From contig SWDT01000008.1 of assembly GCA_009193035.1 (NCBI GenBank), positions 62,001-126,000 on the forward strand: a DNA stretch of 64,000 nt. The letters are read 5' to 3'. Positions 36,256-49,040 of this stretch are shown here, piece by piece. The DNA comes from Halicephalobus mephisto (taxonomy: Eukaryota > Nematoda > Chromadorea > Rhabditida > Panagrolaimidae). How positions within the stretch are numbered: the stretch's first letter is position 1; each line of letters opens with the position of its first letter. Both the position numbers and the translations under genes were made by a program. The notes under the pieces were generated by a model. The model was not told the origin of the DNA. It worked only from the letters and a program-made list of their open reading frames with translations, and did not search any database.

Positions 36256-36639
36256 CCGTCAGAAACAGTAATCTACTCAAAGTACTCTAACTCGAATTAT
36301 CCAATTTCTGTTGTATCATAAATTTCGAAATCTGTCTAGTTTCACAGAAAAATGAATAAATCATGATTACTGTAAGTACCAAAACAGGTGGACTTTTAAA
36401 TTAACTACAATTCGGACATCAGTATGAACTTTCGAAACATACAGTAACTTCAAAAAGAAAAACTTCGAAATGATGAAGTTTAATTTGTTTTTGAAAAAAT
36501 TTAAAATGGATTTTCTAAGAAAAGTTGACTTTTTCACAAATTGGAGCTATTATGATTACAGTATCCTCTGAGTAATCGTCTTGAGGAAAATGAGTAAGTG
36601 TAATTTTAGAATTATTACACGTTATCATGTAGTTCATGT

Positions 36640-37430
36640 TATTTTAGTACACACAAAAATGATATATAGTATATGATGTATAGATATATTGAAATAACCC
36701 TGATATATTGAATACAATATATTTTATATACCGGTATATTGAATATAATAAGTTATATATTGTGCTCAACTTATTTACTGATATATTAGAACTATTGTTT
36801 GTGTGAAGAAGATCTAAAAAGTTAACTACATACAAAAATGCATGATATGATGTACAGATATATTGAAATAACCCTGATATATTGGATACAATATATTTTA
36901 TATACCGGTATATTGAATATAATGAGTTATATATTGTGCTCAACTTATTTACTGGTACATAATAGCTACTTTCTCCGTGAAGATAACTAAACTTCTCAGT
37001 ATGAATATATTTCATTACGATTTTCATTTATGAACTATATATTCTGTCCCTTAATGTGAATAAATAAAAACTGACAATTTTCCCAATATAACGAAGTATT
37101 AATGAATCATTATTCCTAATTTTATATGACGCAAAGAGCCACATATAACGTCAGCTAGCTGTTGAGATTAGCATCTTTATAAAGTCCTGCACGCACAAAA
37201 CGGTATATGGTATATAGTATATGATGTATCGATACATTGAAAACAGTTTTGATGTATCAGATATATTATATTCAATATGTCAATACATTAAATTAACGTC
37301 GCTGCATGGTATTTAATGCATCAAGTACGTTATATTTTATATACCAATACATCGCATATAATACACTTATAAGTTGTGTTCAGCTTATGTACCGGTGCAT
37401 TAGAGCTATTCTTTGTGTGTACTCAATCAA
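36640..37430. repeat. AT-rich satellite, ~180-base unit, three copies
   Basis: Units contain TATATATTGTGCTCAACTTA, CCCTGATATATTG and TTTATATACCGGTATATTGA. Copies lie at about 36650-36800, 36835-36975 and, more diverged, 37195-37420. Confidence 0.75.
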
Positions 37431-37619
37431 AAAAGTAGTTATTATTACTTATCCCATAGTAGGGAACTATATAATATTAAAATGAGACAAAAATCATTTC
37501 AATTGCAAATTCTCCAAATCAGACTTCATGTTGCTCTTTGGCCGACTTTTGAAGTGGGATTTTACTCATACTAAAAGTATACAAGTTCGTTATGATCATC
37601 AGGGATTTTTGCGGTGGGT

Positions 37620-38430
37620 GTCAATTACCCTTTCATGTCAGATTGCTTTATTGGAAGCAATTAGTTTCTCGTTAGCAAATTTATAAACATCACGGTCTTC
37701 AGAGATTTTTGTAGAGAAAGGAAATTACTTTTTCCTCTGAGATAATGTTTATGATTAATCCCACCCTCATTAATAAATGAATAAACATTAAGGCCTCCAG
37801 GGACTTTCATTGTAGGAGTTAATTATTCTTTATCCTCAGATAACTTTTGTGATTAATCTCATCCTCATTAATAAATGAATAAAGATTACGGTTTTTAGGA
37901 ACTTTATGAGGGGAAATAACTTATCTAACACTATTTAAGGATAAAATTCAATTCTCAGTGATAAATAAATGAACTTATTACAGTCTTCAAAAACTTTCGT
38001 GGTAGAAATCGACTTTTATTTCAAGACTATCTAAACATGAGATCCTATTCTGATAAATAAATAAAAAAATTACGATTTTTAGGAACTTTTAAGAAGGGAA
38101 ATAACTTATTTCATCTAAAACTATCTAAGCATGAAATCTAATTTTGATAAATAAATAAACTTATTACACTCAGTAGAAACTTGTGATGAAAATCGACTTC
38201 CTATTTTTAAAGATTACTTTTTTATACAAAGTTTGACTCATAAATGAATAAACTTATTAGAGTCGGTAAGGAATTCATGGTGAGAACTAATTCTATTTTC
38301 TTACTCGAGTGTTGTTTGCGGCAAACTTTACTTTTATTTAGTACTAAAGAAATTCATCTTTATTTTCATAAAATTAGTGGTAAAAGTTAATTTTACTTTC
38401 GTCTTTCGTTAACTTGTGTACAAAGTCTCA
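37620..38430. repeat. Diverged tandem repeat, ~100-120-base unit, six or more copies
   Basis: Units share GATAAATAAATAAACTTATT, AGGAACTTT and GGAAATAACTTAT-like blocks. They are non-coding and decaying. Confidence 0.6.
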
Positions 38431-38431
38431 T

Positions 38432-38582
38432 TTACCGTATTTGCTCTATTTGTGGCACATGTGCCACTATTTTTCGATCGATTTATCAGGAACTTGTATG
38501 TTATCTAACTTTATTGTTGCACATATCAGCTTCCTTTCATTCAAACCTTCAGGATGTGCCACAAATAGAGCAAATACGGCAT
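38432..38582. mobile_element. Short MITE with 26-28-base terminal inverted repeats
   Basis: The left end, CCGTATTTGCTCTATTTGTG plus GCACAT, is repeated exactly in reverse complement at about 38555-38580, enclosing about 95 bases. TA precedes the left end and CA follows the right end, so a TA target duplication with one change is possible (mariner/Tc-like). No transposase gene is present in the window. Confidence 0.75.
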
Positions 38583-38982
38583 ATCAGTAAACGAAGAAGC
38601 TCATCTTGATTTTCGAGGAATTCGTGATGAGAATTAACTTTTATCACAAAAATCCTAAAAACTATAAAAATCCATTTTTCTATCAACGTTACTGAAATTT
38701 CGTTCAAAACCAAAGTTAATTTTTTTCTTAGATCATTTTTGAACGGAATTTTACTTTTGCTTAGTACTAAAGAAATTCATCTTAATTTTCGACAATTTCT
38801 TAGTGAATGTTAGTTTCGTATTTCGTAACAAAAGAGTTATGTAACTTGAGTTTCAGAACTCTTATGGAATATAAGAATTAAGGTTGTTCCTACAAACACT
38901 CAAAGGTCAAGAGGTCCTTTTGCGGGTTGTGTTTGACTGTCAAATCTGCAAATAGAAACAGACAGACAAACCGATGTCGTAA

Positions 38983-39943
38983 ATGGGCAAGGACAGGTCA
39001 TCGGAACAATCGGCATTGACCTGGTCATTCCCGACAGTCAGTTTTTCCGTTTTAGCGATGACCAGAAATTCTAATTTCGTCCACAGCTCAATTCGGCTTC
39101 CTAAAAGATTTCGAAATTCTACAATATTCCAAACTTTGCCACTTCTAGATTTGCCAGAGGCTTTTCTAAAAAGATTTTTGGAGATTTCTCCAACAGAAAT
39201 ATTTTTCAACTTGAGATCTAGTTCTCCGATTCTTTTAAAAAAGTCATATTTGGTTAAAAGAATCATTGTTGGAGATCATTTAGTGGTATTTCAAGACGGA
39301 TTAGAACTTCGATGTGATCTCTACGTCAACGGCCGGGTGATTCATATTAGGGACATCAGAAGGACTTTGAAAACGATTTCCGTCAGACATGAATTGAGGA
39401 TCGGAAATGCTAATTTGCCTAAAAACTTGTTGTTCTCAAAACTTCCGAGATTGAATCACAACACCTTGATATTGTTATGTAATCAGATCCCATGGGATTG
39501 CCTCAGGCATTTGCTGACTCCGAATGTGAAAAACGTCCGAGTTGTGAGGTGGTCCAACGAAGTCCCGAACTTGGCTGATTTTTTCATTTCTTTCATATAT
39601 GCAGAAAGAATAGAGTTCGTTTTTCATCTAAAACTAATTTGATAGTTGTTTACTTTTTAGAATAACAATTTACGCTGATCCGTTGTTGAAAACGGTGGAC
39701 TTTCCTTGTCCATTACCTTTGTTGACTCGTTGGTTCAGTTACCGTCGAGTTCCCCTGAGGGAATTTTATTTTCTTTTCGGGAAACATGTGATAGGATTTG
39801 ATCAAGGAAGATTCAAGTACTCGAAGAAGTGGGGCAAGGACCCCTCCAACCACAACATCTATTGCTATCTTCCGATAGAAGACCCCCTCGTCAAAGATAA
39901 AGATGATTATTCCTTCATTGAATGGTCCACGATGTTCACTTGA
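38983..39943 (+). CDS. F-box protein with FBA-type C-terminal domain
   Basis: Two exons, 38983-39614 and 39661-39943, joined at RIE/ITIYADPLL, give 304 residues. The F-box-like segment is near residues 52-90: LPLLDLPEAFLKRFLEISPT then EIFFNLRSSSPILLKKS. The following region (VVFQDGLELRCDLYVNGRVI, then LFSKLPRLNHNTLILLCNQI, LLTPNVKNVRVVRW) resembles the F-box-associated domains of the large Caenorhabditis fbx families, which recruit substrates to SCF ubiquitin ligases. The first 50 residues are atypical, and an intron ending at TTTTAG near 39054 could remove part of them, so the start is uncertain. The stop is followed by AATAAA. The exact subfamily (FBA_2 or similar) is not determined. Confidence 0.65.
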
Positions 39944-42900
39944 ATAAACATTTAGAAATTTAAATAAAGAAAAATTTAACATAAATTCAGCCTGTCGATA
40001 AAAGTAGACTATGGTGTTCTGCATTATCAAAGTTGATGGTCAAAGTTGGAAATCAAAAGTTGAACTTTTTGTACTAACACAACATAGTTTTTTTCTATTT
40101 CAGAAATCTTGCCTAAATTGTCATCTGGATTTTTCGAATCACAACATGACCTACGAGTCGTGTCTTAGAATAAAAAGTTCAAATTTCAAACTTTGATTTT
40201 GAATTTTGACTTTAATCTTTGATTGTCAACTTTGACTTCGAACTCGAACGATTAACTTTGATAATTAGAGCACAGAAGTTTTCTGTCGTAGAAAACTTAA
40301 AAATTCTTAGAATAGAGATGGATTTTTCTCTATTTCTAGTGTTTTATTATGTATCTATATCTACTTGGAATCCAATATTGAAATTGAAATCAAATGGATA
40401 ATTTACGTGAAACGATTGAGCATGTTGGTTGACTTCTGTGCAGTTGACTTTTAGTCTGAATTTTGTTTTTTCCTAAACTATTTCTCATTTACTGCACTTC
40501 TGGAAGAAAATCTAAGACCGACAATACTTTTGGGCATGTAAAATTTCCTTATTATCATAATCCAAGTCGATATAAAACTAATTTTTGAAGTTTCAGTCTG
40601 AAAAAACAACTACAGTAAACCAGTCCTCACTGGAAATCATAGTTGTTTACGTCCGTAAAATCATTTAAAATGAAATGAGGACTTTTGTGACATCTGAAAC
40701 GATCTCATTAACTCGTTTTCAATCAATGCAAAAGATTTTAAATCTTTAAACAATCGGAAACCAACTTTTTTGCGAAATTGCACAATTGCACATCATAATA
40801 TTGATTTTGTTCAATAATTAAATCAAATAATTATAATTCATAAATAAAACAATTCAATAAATATAAAACAACAATTATCTTTATAAAGTTATATCAATAC
40901 AAAGATTATTACAAAATTGTTTTAATACTTTTAAAACTTTTTAAAAAATTTCGAAATTCACGATTTAGATACCAGTTTTGAAGTTTTAAAAATCTCTATA
41001 AAATTTTTAAATATTCAAAAAATGATATTTTCAAAGGCTTCAGAATTTTTGACTAGATTCCCGAAGTTGCCATAGGATTCTGGAAAATTCTATAAAATTC
41101 TAATTTCTCAAAAAACAATTAAAACCAGATTGCACAAGTCTACCTGATCAAGCGTTACGGAAAATTGCAAATTTAATTCAAATTTTATCGCTGACCTCTT
41201 TAAAGATATATGCAATGTCATAAATCTTTCTTTAACAGGTATCAAAAATGTCCAACATTTGCTTTTTCTAATTTATGAGATTGTCTAGCTCAAACTGATG
41301 GCCGATCGACCAGAGGCGTTAAAAGATCGGCCGGAACAGCTGCTGTGCTAATCGGTTCTGTCTAAATGCCGGATAAACTTAGAGGTCTCTGACTGGACTT
41401 TTGTTTGTTTTTTTGTTATCGGCGAGTTGAAAGCTCTTCAACTAGTCGAGATCTCATCACGGATTTCATATTTTTAACTTTTTTGATTTCTTGTCATGTT
41501 TCTTTTCAGTCAATTTTTATTCGTGTATTTTTGTTTTTATCGCGAAATATAATGTCAATTTCCATCATAAACTTTTAAAAAATTACAGTAATTTATTCGT
41601 TTATCAATGTAAATAAAATTCTGCGCACAAAAGGAACTGAAGAAAAGCGAAAAATTGATTTTTGCTACAGTAGTTCCTGATGATCATGATTATCTTTTTT
41701 GTTTTTTATTTTAATAAGATTTTATATAACAACAATCTTAGAAGAAAAGGTGAATTTTTACAACTATAACAGGTTTATTCGTTTATCATTGTGAGTAGGA
41801 TTTCGTGCAAGGACAATTGCAGTAGAAACCAAAGTTAATTTTCGCTATGAAAGTCTCCAAAGATAATAAGAAATTAGTTTGTTTGTCAGACAAGTAAAAA
41901 TGACATCACCAAAGTAATCTAATATAAAAATAAAGTTCATTTCCGCCATGAGTCAACTGAGAATTGCAACATTGTAAGCTATTTATTAATGCGAATAGGA
42001 CGTCATGAAAAAAGTATTCAAACATGCGGAGCAAACTAAAAAGAGAAAGTACTTTACTCGAAGTAATTTTTTAAAACAAGTTATACCTGATTTTGCAGCT
42101 TACCAGATAGATATGGAAAATCCGTATTTAATCTTTGCTGTGATTTTGTAGAACGAGAAAATTGGATAAATGTGTGAAATTTCATATATCAAAAATTTAA
42201 AAAATAAGAACATCTTTTTACTTGTTCGTCAAGATTTGGAGAAGTTCGTTTTCTATTTTAACTTAGCCAATTTGAATAATTCTTTTTTTAACTAAATGTA
42301 TTTTTTGTGCTGATTACAGTTATTTCATTGCTTTTTCGGAAAAAGCGATTACAAATATGAAAAAATGCAATTCTAAATTTATAAATTCTCCTAATTATCT
42401 CGTTTCAGAAAATTGTTTAACAAAAATGGAATACGGATTCTGAATTAGCATTTTAAGAGCTTCAAAATGATATGACTCATTTCGGAAGGTTACTTCGAAT
42501 AAATACTTTCTTTATAAGATAAAAATCCGTGATATTATGAATTCTTTGGTGCATAGAGATTACTCTCTTTTCTTATTTTCGAATGATTTTATAAGTGATA
42601 TAATTTTATATCTTAGAATCAACATAGTAAACTTCTTACATAGAAGAATACCTGATTAAATATATTTTCCATCAATAATGAAGTAAAAAATTTAGATCGA
42701 ATGGAATGCGCCTTTAGATAACTGTTATGCATTTTTTATTTTTCAACCATCTTTATCCGATTAACTAATATTGGAATCTATCACTCAGATTCAAATCTCG
42801 CTGTACTGTTTTTTGAAAAATCAGAAACCAATATTATAGCAGATCTATTTTGACACACGTTACTATGACTCTAATTTGCAAATTTTGGTTTCCAATCTCT

Positions 42901-43353
42901 GCTATATTATAAATTTTCAGTAAGGTTATAGAAATTTCCACGGGGATTTAAAGACATTTAAAAATTTCCACAAAATTATGACATTAGAAGAGTGGAAAAT
43001 TAACTTTGCTCTGACGTTATTTTAAGGTTAATTTCTAAATCCTCAAAGGAACTCCTAAAAGTATTAGATCTCGATGTTGACTATAATCACTTCTACTGGA
43101 TTCCAAAAAATCAACAAGATAAAAGCATGACAACGTCGTTTGTGAATGAGTAATAATGATCTGAAAGCTATTCTAAGAAACAAAAACAAGTGAACACATT
43201 TGTATTAACTCCCTGAAGAGAAAAATGTTTACATGGTGTCTGATTCAATTCAAATGGGACTTTAAGTTTCAAGCAATTCCCATAAGTCATTCGTTTCTAA
43301 TATTTAACAACGAAACTAATCTCTTGTAATCCATCTACCTCTAACAAAAGCCA
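39944..43353. other. Gene-poor spacer between F-box gene and chemoreceptor cluster
   Basis: Contains the fold-back element at 40013-40262 and AT-rich sequence. A GC-rich patch at about 41295-41400 has a perfect 8-base stem, GGCCGATC and GATCGGCC. At 41600-42000 there are two to three diverged copies of a unit with TTATTCGTTTATCAWTGT. No exon with good splice sites was seen. Confidence 0.45.
40013..40262. repeat. Fold-back element, copy 2
   Basis: The left arm ATCAAAGTTGATGGTCAAAG, then GTTGAACTTTTTGTACTAAC, pairs in reverse complement with the right arm (GTCTTAGAATAAAAAGTTCA, then TTTGACTTTAATCTTTGAT). Arms are about 55-60 bases with a loop of about 100. Related to 35100-35460; a partial arm is near 62450-62500. 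Confidence 0.65.
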
Positions 43354-44481
43354 ATGGAATCTAACCATACTATACATCTCAGAACGTTGATCGAATATTT
43401 TGATAATGTCGTCGGCATTAGTGGATTTGTTCTGAATCTATTCCTACTGTACTTGATCATCTACAAAACCAGCACCAGATTAAAAGAGTATAGACCTATT
43501 TTACTCCAGAACTGTTTGATTGACACGTTCTTCAATATCGTCAACACAACAACGAAAGCAGTATGTTGCTTTGCTATAAATCGTTTCAGTCAAATATTTG
43601 CAGCAAGTAGATCAGAAAGATGGAAATTTTTACATTTACATGATTGGTCCACTGGCACATATCAAGCACCCTTATAACATCATTTTCATTGGTTTTTGGG
43701 TGAGTTTGAATGATCACTACTCTACAAACCAAGATTACTGTAGATCTTTGCGTTATTCTATTGTGTAACCGGAATTCCTGTGCAGTTCGTCTATCGTTAC
43801 CTCATGATCGTGAAAGAAATCAAAGTTAGATTCGTCCACTACTTTATGCTTCTTTTCATCGCTTTCATTTTACCTTTGATATATGTCCTGTGTTCAATTT
43901 ACGCGCTTTGGCCAAATGAAGAAAGATGGGAAAACGCAGCAGCATTGTTAAAGGCAGACCACAACTACGATGAGGGCATCCCAAACTTTGTCGTCGCTTC
44001 TATAGACGAGTGGCCACTAAGAAGCCTTGTTATCTATGCGTACTTCCTTGTTTGCAATGCTTATGTGACTATCATATTCTCCAATCTGAAAGTTTGGCGT
44101 CATCTAAAATCCATGAAGAGCAAAATGAGTATTCAAGCAAGAGATGCTCAAAGACAGCTTACTGTAACTTTCATCTTCCAAGCCATTATTCCTTGTGTCG
44201 TTTGTCTCATCCCAATAGGAACATCAGCCACAATGGCTTTTATCCATGCAAACGTCCCCAGTGTGGGTCTTTTTATGGCTCTCCTGTACTCAGCAATCCC
44301 AATCGCTAATCCGCTTTTGACACTGATCGTCGTTAAGAATTATAGAAAGACCACGATATTCATATTTAAAAATATTTGTGGAAAAGGAAACAGACGAGTC
44401 GAAACAATGGCTACTGGTCCGACGATACCTGTAGCCGAGAAAGAGGTGTTCTCTATAGATCTTATTGAGCAGCTTAGTTGA
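43354..44481 (+). CDS. Seven-transmembrane chemoreceptor (Srd-like), two introns
   Basis: Three exons, 43354-43560, 43604-43699 and 43744-44481, give 346 residues. Introns are only 43 and 44 bases. Seven hydrophobic helices are visible, starting with FVLNLFLLYLIIYK. Family-like features: LKEYRPILLQNCLID after TM1, PVQFVYRYLMIV at the end of TM3, a long extracellular loop with PNEERWENAAAL, QLTVTFIFQAIIPCVVCLIP in TM6 and VKNYRK after TM7. This matches nematode serpentine chemoreceptors; the TM1-TM2 pattern favours Srd within the Str superfamily. Expected in sensory neuron cilia. It is convergent with its closest two-intron relative at 45457-46803, with identical exon 1 and 2 lengths (207 and 96). 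Subfamily naming is less certain than the receptor call. Confidence 0.88.
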
Positions 44482-45456
44482 GAAGACAATCATTCATAAC
44501 GGAAATGAAGTAGTGATTTATGTTCTGAATCTCTTAGAAGAGAGTGTCTAGGAAAGTTAAACACCTTAGGCAAATGAAATCACTAATTTCCTATAATTGA
44601 GCTGATAAGGTGTACCATTAATAATGACGATATGGTTTTGTACAAATAAACATTGATATCACAATTTACACTTTGGCACCTACCATAAGAACTCGGTGTT
44701 GGTTTGTTTTCAATGCATAAATCATTTGTTCATGCTTATGTGAATGCAACCTACTAAGTGATGTTTATTAAAAACGACAGTAATATTATCTCTTGAGAAT
44801 TCAATGAAAATGTATTTATGAAAGTGTAGTAATGAAAGGTGAGTGTCATGGAGGTTGTGACACTTTTGGGAGCTCTACGATCATGCGGAAGACTGTATGT
44901 TCTTACTGTAGTGCAATGTCGAAATATGTTTATCTTTTACATAGATGTCAAACAAAAGGGAAGAAAGACTCTCAGCTGGCAGGAACTAGACTCGAACTTG
45001 TCCGAAGATGATTTTCTTAAAGACTGATTCTTTCTGGCACTTTAACTGCGTCTTTCAAAACATCGACTAAGCGGAGCTTTGAGTTTCGCTTTAAAGTTAT
45101 TGAAGGTTTAATTTCGTCTTTTATGTCTACAAAAGATTTGACTGGACATAACTTATCAAGCTTTATACTTTTTGGCACATATATCATATACTTTTAGAAG
45201 AATTATATTTGTAATGATATATATGAAAGCATATGAAATCATTAGGATACTGTAAGATAGAAAACAGATAAGATATAATATTCTTTACTAGAACGATAAC
45301 ACAAGTATGCAATTAATTTAACAACCTTCACACATAACAACAGAGGACTTTCTTCATGTCCTACAATATTCCATGTTCCGTGATATTCAGACTATCGCTT
45401 CTATCTTGTTTTGCGTCCCAGCATGTTCTAATTGTCTCTAAAGGATTATCTTTCTT
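44482..45456. other. Spacer between convergent receptors
   Basis: AT-rich, with AATAAA-type signals near 44646. From about 45250 to 45440 it carries a diverged copy of the 2170-2790 repeat (GATAGAAAACAGATAAG, CCTACAATATTCC, GATATTCAGACTATCGCTTC). A short open frame at 44839-45027 lacks an ATG start and homology. Confidence 0.45.
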
Positions 45457-46803
45457 TTAAGCAATCTGTTCGAGAATATCTGTCGTTGAGACTCCTTTCT
45501 TGTTTTTCGATGTTGTATGAGCGATCGTTGGCTTCGATATTGGCTCGACTCTTCTGTTTCTTTTTGCACAAATTATTTTGAACATGAACATCATATTCTG
45601 TCTGTAGTTTCTTATAACGAGTAAAGGCAAAAGCGGGTTCACAACTGGGACTATTGCAAATAACAGACCCAAGAGAGCACCCAAACCGGGCAGTGTTATA
45701 TGCATGAAGGCTGTTGTAACTGTTGTGAGTATAGGGAGGAAAGAGACAACGCAAGGAATGGTGGCTTGGAGAAATAGGGTCATGGTAATCTGTCTATGGT
45801 CATCTCTTACTTGGACACTCATCTGGCTCTCCATAGTCTTTAGATGACGCCATACTTTTATGCTTGCAAATATCGTAATTCCATAGACAATGGAAAGTAT
45901 GATGTATATGTAGCTGAAGAGGATTTTCAGTGGCCATTCATCAATTGAAGCGAAAACGAAATTGGGGATTCCTTCATAGTAGCTATCATCAGCTCTCAAC
46001 AACGCTGCTGCCTCTTCCCAGCGATCTTCTGTTGCCCAGAAAATGCAAAAGGTCCATGAAGCATAAATGAAGGCCGGGACGAAGGCCGAAAAGAGAAGCA
46101 TACAGTAGTACTTGAAGGTAACTTTGATTCCTTTCACAATCATGAGATAACGATAAATGAACTGAACCGGGATTGCGGTTACACAATATACTATCGCAAG
46201 AACCTACAGTAATTCCGGTATTTAAGGTAATATCCAACAATCAAACCCACCCAGATGGAGATAAGGAGATTGTTATAAGGAAAAGGAATGTTCTCCAGCG
46301 GACCTATCATGAATACGTAAAAAAATCCGTTTTTTTGATCTACTTGCTGAAAAGACCATATCATATTAAAAATTACAAATGGATTTTGTAACTAAAGTAT
46401 CTAAACAGGAATTACCAGAATTAGAATATGTCAAAACTTGGTCTTTTAAATATTAGTCTTCAAGTTTTTACATGGTTCTAAAAGCTGTAAAAATTTCTGA
46501 GATTCTCGGAAGATTCAGAATCTTCTATTGGGTTACGGTAATTTTCACAGAATTCTAATTTGTCTAAGTATAATTAATAATAACATTAAAAAATACCCCT
46601 TTCGTCAACGTGTTAAGAACGTTATAGAATATGTCAATTAAGCAATTCTGAAGCAAAATAGGTCGGTAATCTCTCAATCTAGAGCTTGTCTTGTAGATGA
46701 TCAAGTAGAGTAGCATTATGTTTAAAGCAAATCCAACGGAACTAATAACATTGTCAAGATACTCGATTAACTTTCTCATACTTATGGGATGGCTGGAATC
46801 CAT
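45457..46803 (-). CDS. Seven-transmembrane chemoreceptor (Srd-like), two introns
   Basis: Exons 46803-46597, 46346-46251 and 46203-45457 give 349 residues. Start MDSSHPISMRKLIEYLDNVI was chosen by alignment to the neighbour; an in-frame open stretch extends to 46836 without need. Same landmarks: FALNIMLLYLIIYK in TM1, RDYRPILLQNCLIDIFYN, the exon 2 peptide QVDQKNGFFYVFMIGP, then PVQFIYRYLMIV, EDRWEEAAALLRAD in the second extracellular loop, and VIRNYRQ after TM7. Intron phases and positions equal those of 43354-44481, so the two arose by an inverted duplication followed by clear divergence. The first intron is longer here (250 bases). No frame break. The C-terminal tail is rich in Ser/Thr/Lys. 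Confidence 0.88.
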
Positions 46804-49040
46804 TGGTTCTTTGACTAATAAAACGAAGTTTTTCAATTTCTTTACCTTTAAATACTCCAGGTAAATCCTGTAATGTCACATACGTAAAACTCAAATCTCA
46901 TCTGAATTCAATTTAACTTTAAATAAGTATTATTTTTTCATTTATGGGATTAAAAATGCTTAATACCCTTGTTTTCATACAATAGTCTTTTGTCCCTCAG
47001 GTATTAATCTACGAAAATGACTCATTACTATAAGTATGCTTTACTTGGAATTTGCAGAATTTAATAAAACGTTCTGAAACATCTTAGAACTATATCAGTT
47101 GTTTGTGAAATTTTCTAGAATTTTGAAGAATCTTCAGAATCATGCGAGGATTTTTGAAACTAAGATCTGAAATTGAAACCCTCAACTTTTTAGGATGACC
47201 TAAGAATTCATGTTGAGGACACTTGCTTAAAAATAAGTTTTTAATTTTTATAACAATAGAATTTTACATAACCTTTCGAAATCCAGCAGAAAGTTCTGAA
47301 ATTTTGCAGAATCGGACAAAAATTTGTAAATTATTTAAAACCGATAGTTTTCTAATTTCTACAAAATCCCCAAAATTCGCAGTTTCGTAACAATGTCCAT
47401 TTTTAATTTTGAGATTATGATTTAATTTACAAGTGTAGATTTCATCTCAAAAGCGGTGCAAGCGAGAATTCCACTTCAGCTTTAATCCTTTCAAGAGCTT
47501 TTCTCTTTCGTAAGGCGCCGAATATCGCAACATTTGGCGACCAAACTTTGGTTTACTAATAAACTTTTCTTAAGAACATCGCGAAAGAATGGGAAACGGA
47601 CACTTGTAAAAGAAACTTTACTCAATTTTTACGATCTGACTGAATTGTTTGATAAAGAGAGTTATTTTTTTACGATTTCTTTTTCTTTTGATATGTAAAT
47701 TTGATTTTTATTGAATCAGGTTTTGTTTTCGGTTTAGTTCTTTTAAAAAATAACTGATCATTTTTGAACCGTCTAAATAGTGTAAGTTTAGGATTTCTAA
47801 AATAACCGAAATCAAGGATTTTAGGATTTTTAGGAATTCGTGTCGAGACAATTTCGTGGAAAATTAGTTTTTAACTTTTATAATAGTAAGAAAATCATAA
47901 TTGACATCTGTTCGTTTTCCGCTAAAGATTGAAATTTGGCATTTGTTCGCACTTTTCCAAAACCCTGCTTCTGACAATGTTCGCATTTTTCTAATGTTTA
48001 ATTTTTATTTTTCTGAATCTTCCAGAATCCAATAAAAATCTTATTTAAGATTAAAATTCCAAAAATATATGTTACAGTATTTTTATAACTTTATTGCATT
48101 ATTATGGAAATTTAAAATTAATTTAATTTTCACATAAAGAGAAAATTATGTTTTTTGTTTTTTTAGTTTTATATATTTGGCTTTTGATTAGATCAAATTT
48201 TGTTTTTAACTGGATATTCCAACTAACTAGTCATTTCCGGATTTTCTGAATGGCAAATTCCCATACGCTCCAGCTGGTTGTTTTGCCAGTTTTTCCAAAG
48301 TCGAAGAGAAATCGCGGTTTTTCCTTTGAACTGTTCCTTCCAAAATGTCATATTCCGAATGTTGCAAAACTGATTCGAATTGTCGTTTTTCGCAAAAATT
48401 GGATGTGGTCAGAAATGCTAATGAACTGAATTCCCAATTGCCAGACCCGTTTTTCCACAGGTGGCCAGTGAATTTTTGAAATTTTCAGAACAATAATCTT
48501 TGTTCTGAAATATTTTTGGATTTTTTAAATTAGTAGCATCCAGTGGAAGTTTCTAGAAATTTTTTGAATTTAGTAGGAAATTTTGATAAAATTTAGAATT
48601 TTCGGAAGGTTTTTAAACTTCTTAAAAATCCCTAATTTTTCAGAATCCGTTAAATTCTGAAATCTTCGAAATTTCTAGGAACTTCTAGATTTCCGGAATT
48701 TTCTAAAAATTTCTAAAATTCCCCAGAATCCAACAGCGATTTTTGGAATGAAGATCTGAAGCTGAAAATTCTACTTCTTAAAAATCTCCAAAATTCGTGT
48801 GCAGACAAATTTATAAAAATATTTATTTTAATAATGTAATTTTTAGTAAAAAAGTGAAAAGCGAGATTTCGTGCTAAACATTAGGCTCTATTCATAAAAT
48901 GGTTTAATTGTCCGAACAACCCTTTTCATTTTCGGCCTTGAATCGCGTTCAGGTGGCCACAATGAATCCCTAATGACTCGAGTTCTTTCTGGATCTCCGA
49001 AAACTGTAAAAATTGATTTTTCAGAGATGTAAATATTCTG
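46804..49040. other. Spacer upstream of the sulfotransferase
   Basis: AT-rich with short imperfect repeats (TTCTAGAATTTTG, TTTCTAGAAATTTT). The dispersed GTGTCGAGACAATTTCGT motif is at about 47840. A more balanced stretch at 48230-48480 and 48890-49020 may be promoter. A TTTTCAG acceptor ends at about 49023, 17 bases before the ATG. Confidence 0.4.

Noticed and set aside
36644..37027. Minus-strand open frame of 127 codons
   Set aside because: It lies wholly in the ~180-base AT-rich satellite, and its peptide repeats with the satellite.
44839..45027. Short plus-strand open frame near the convergent receptors
   Set aside because: No ATG start, no recognisable domain and no clear splice partners.
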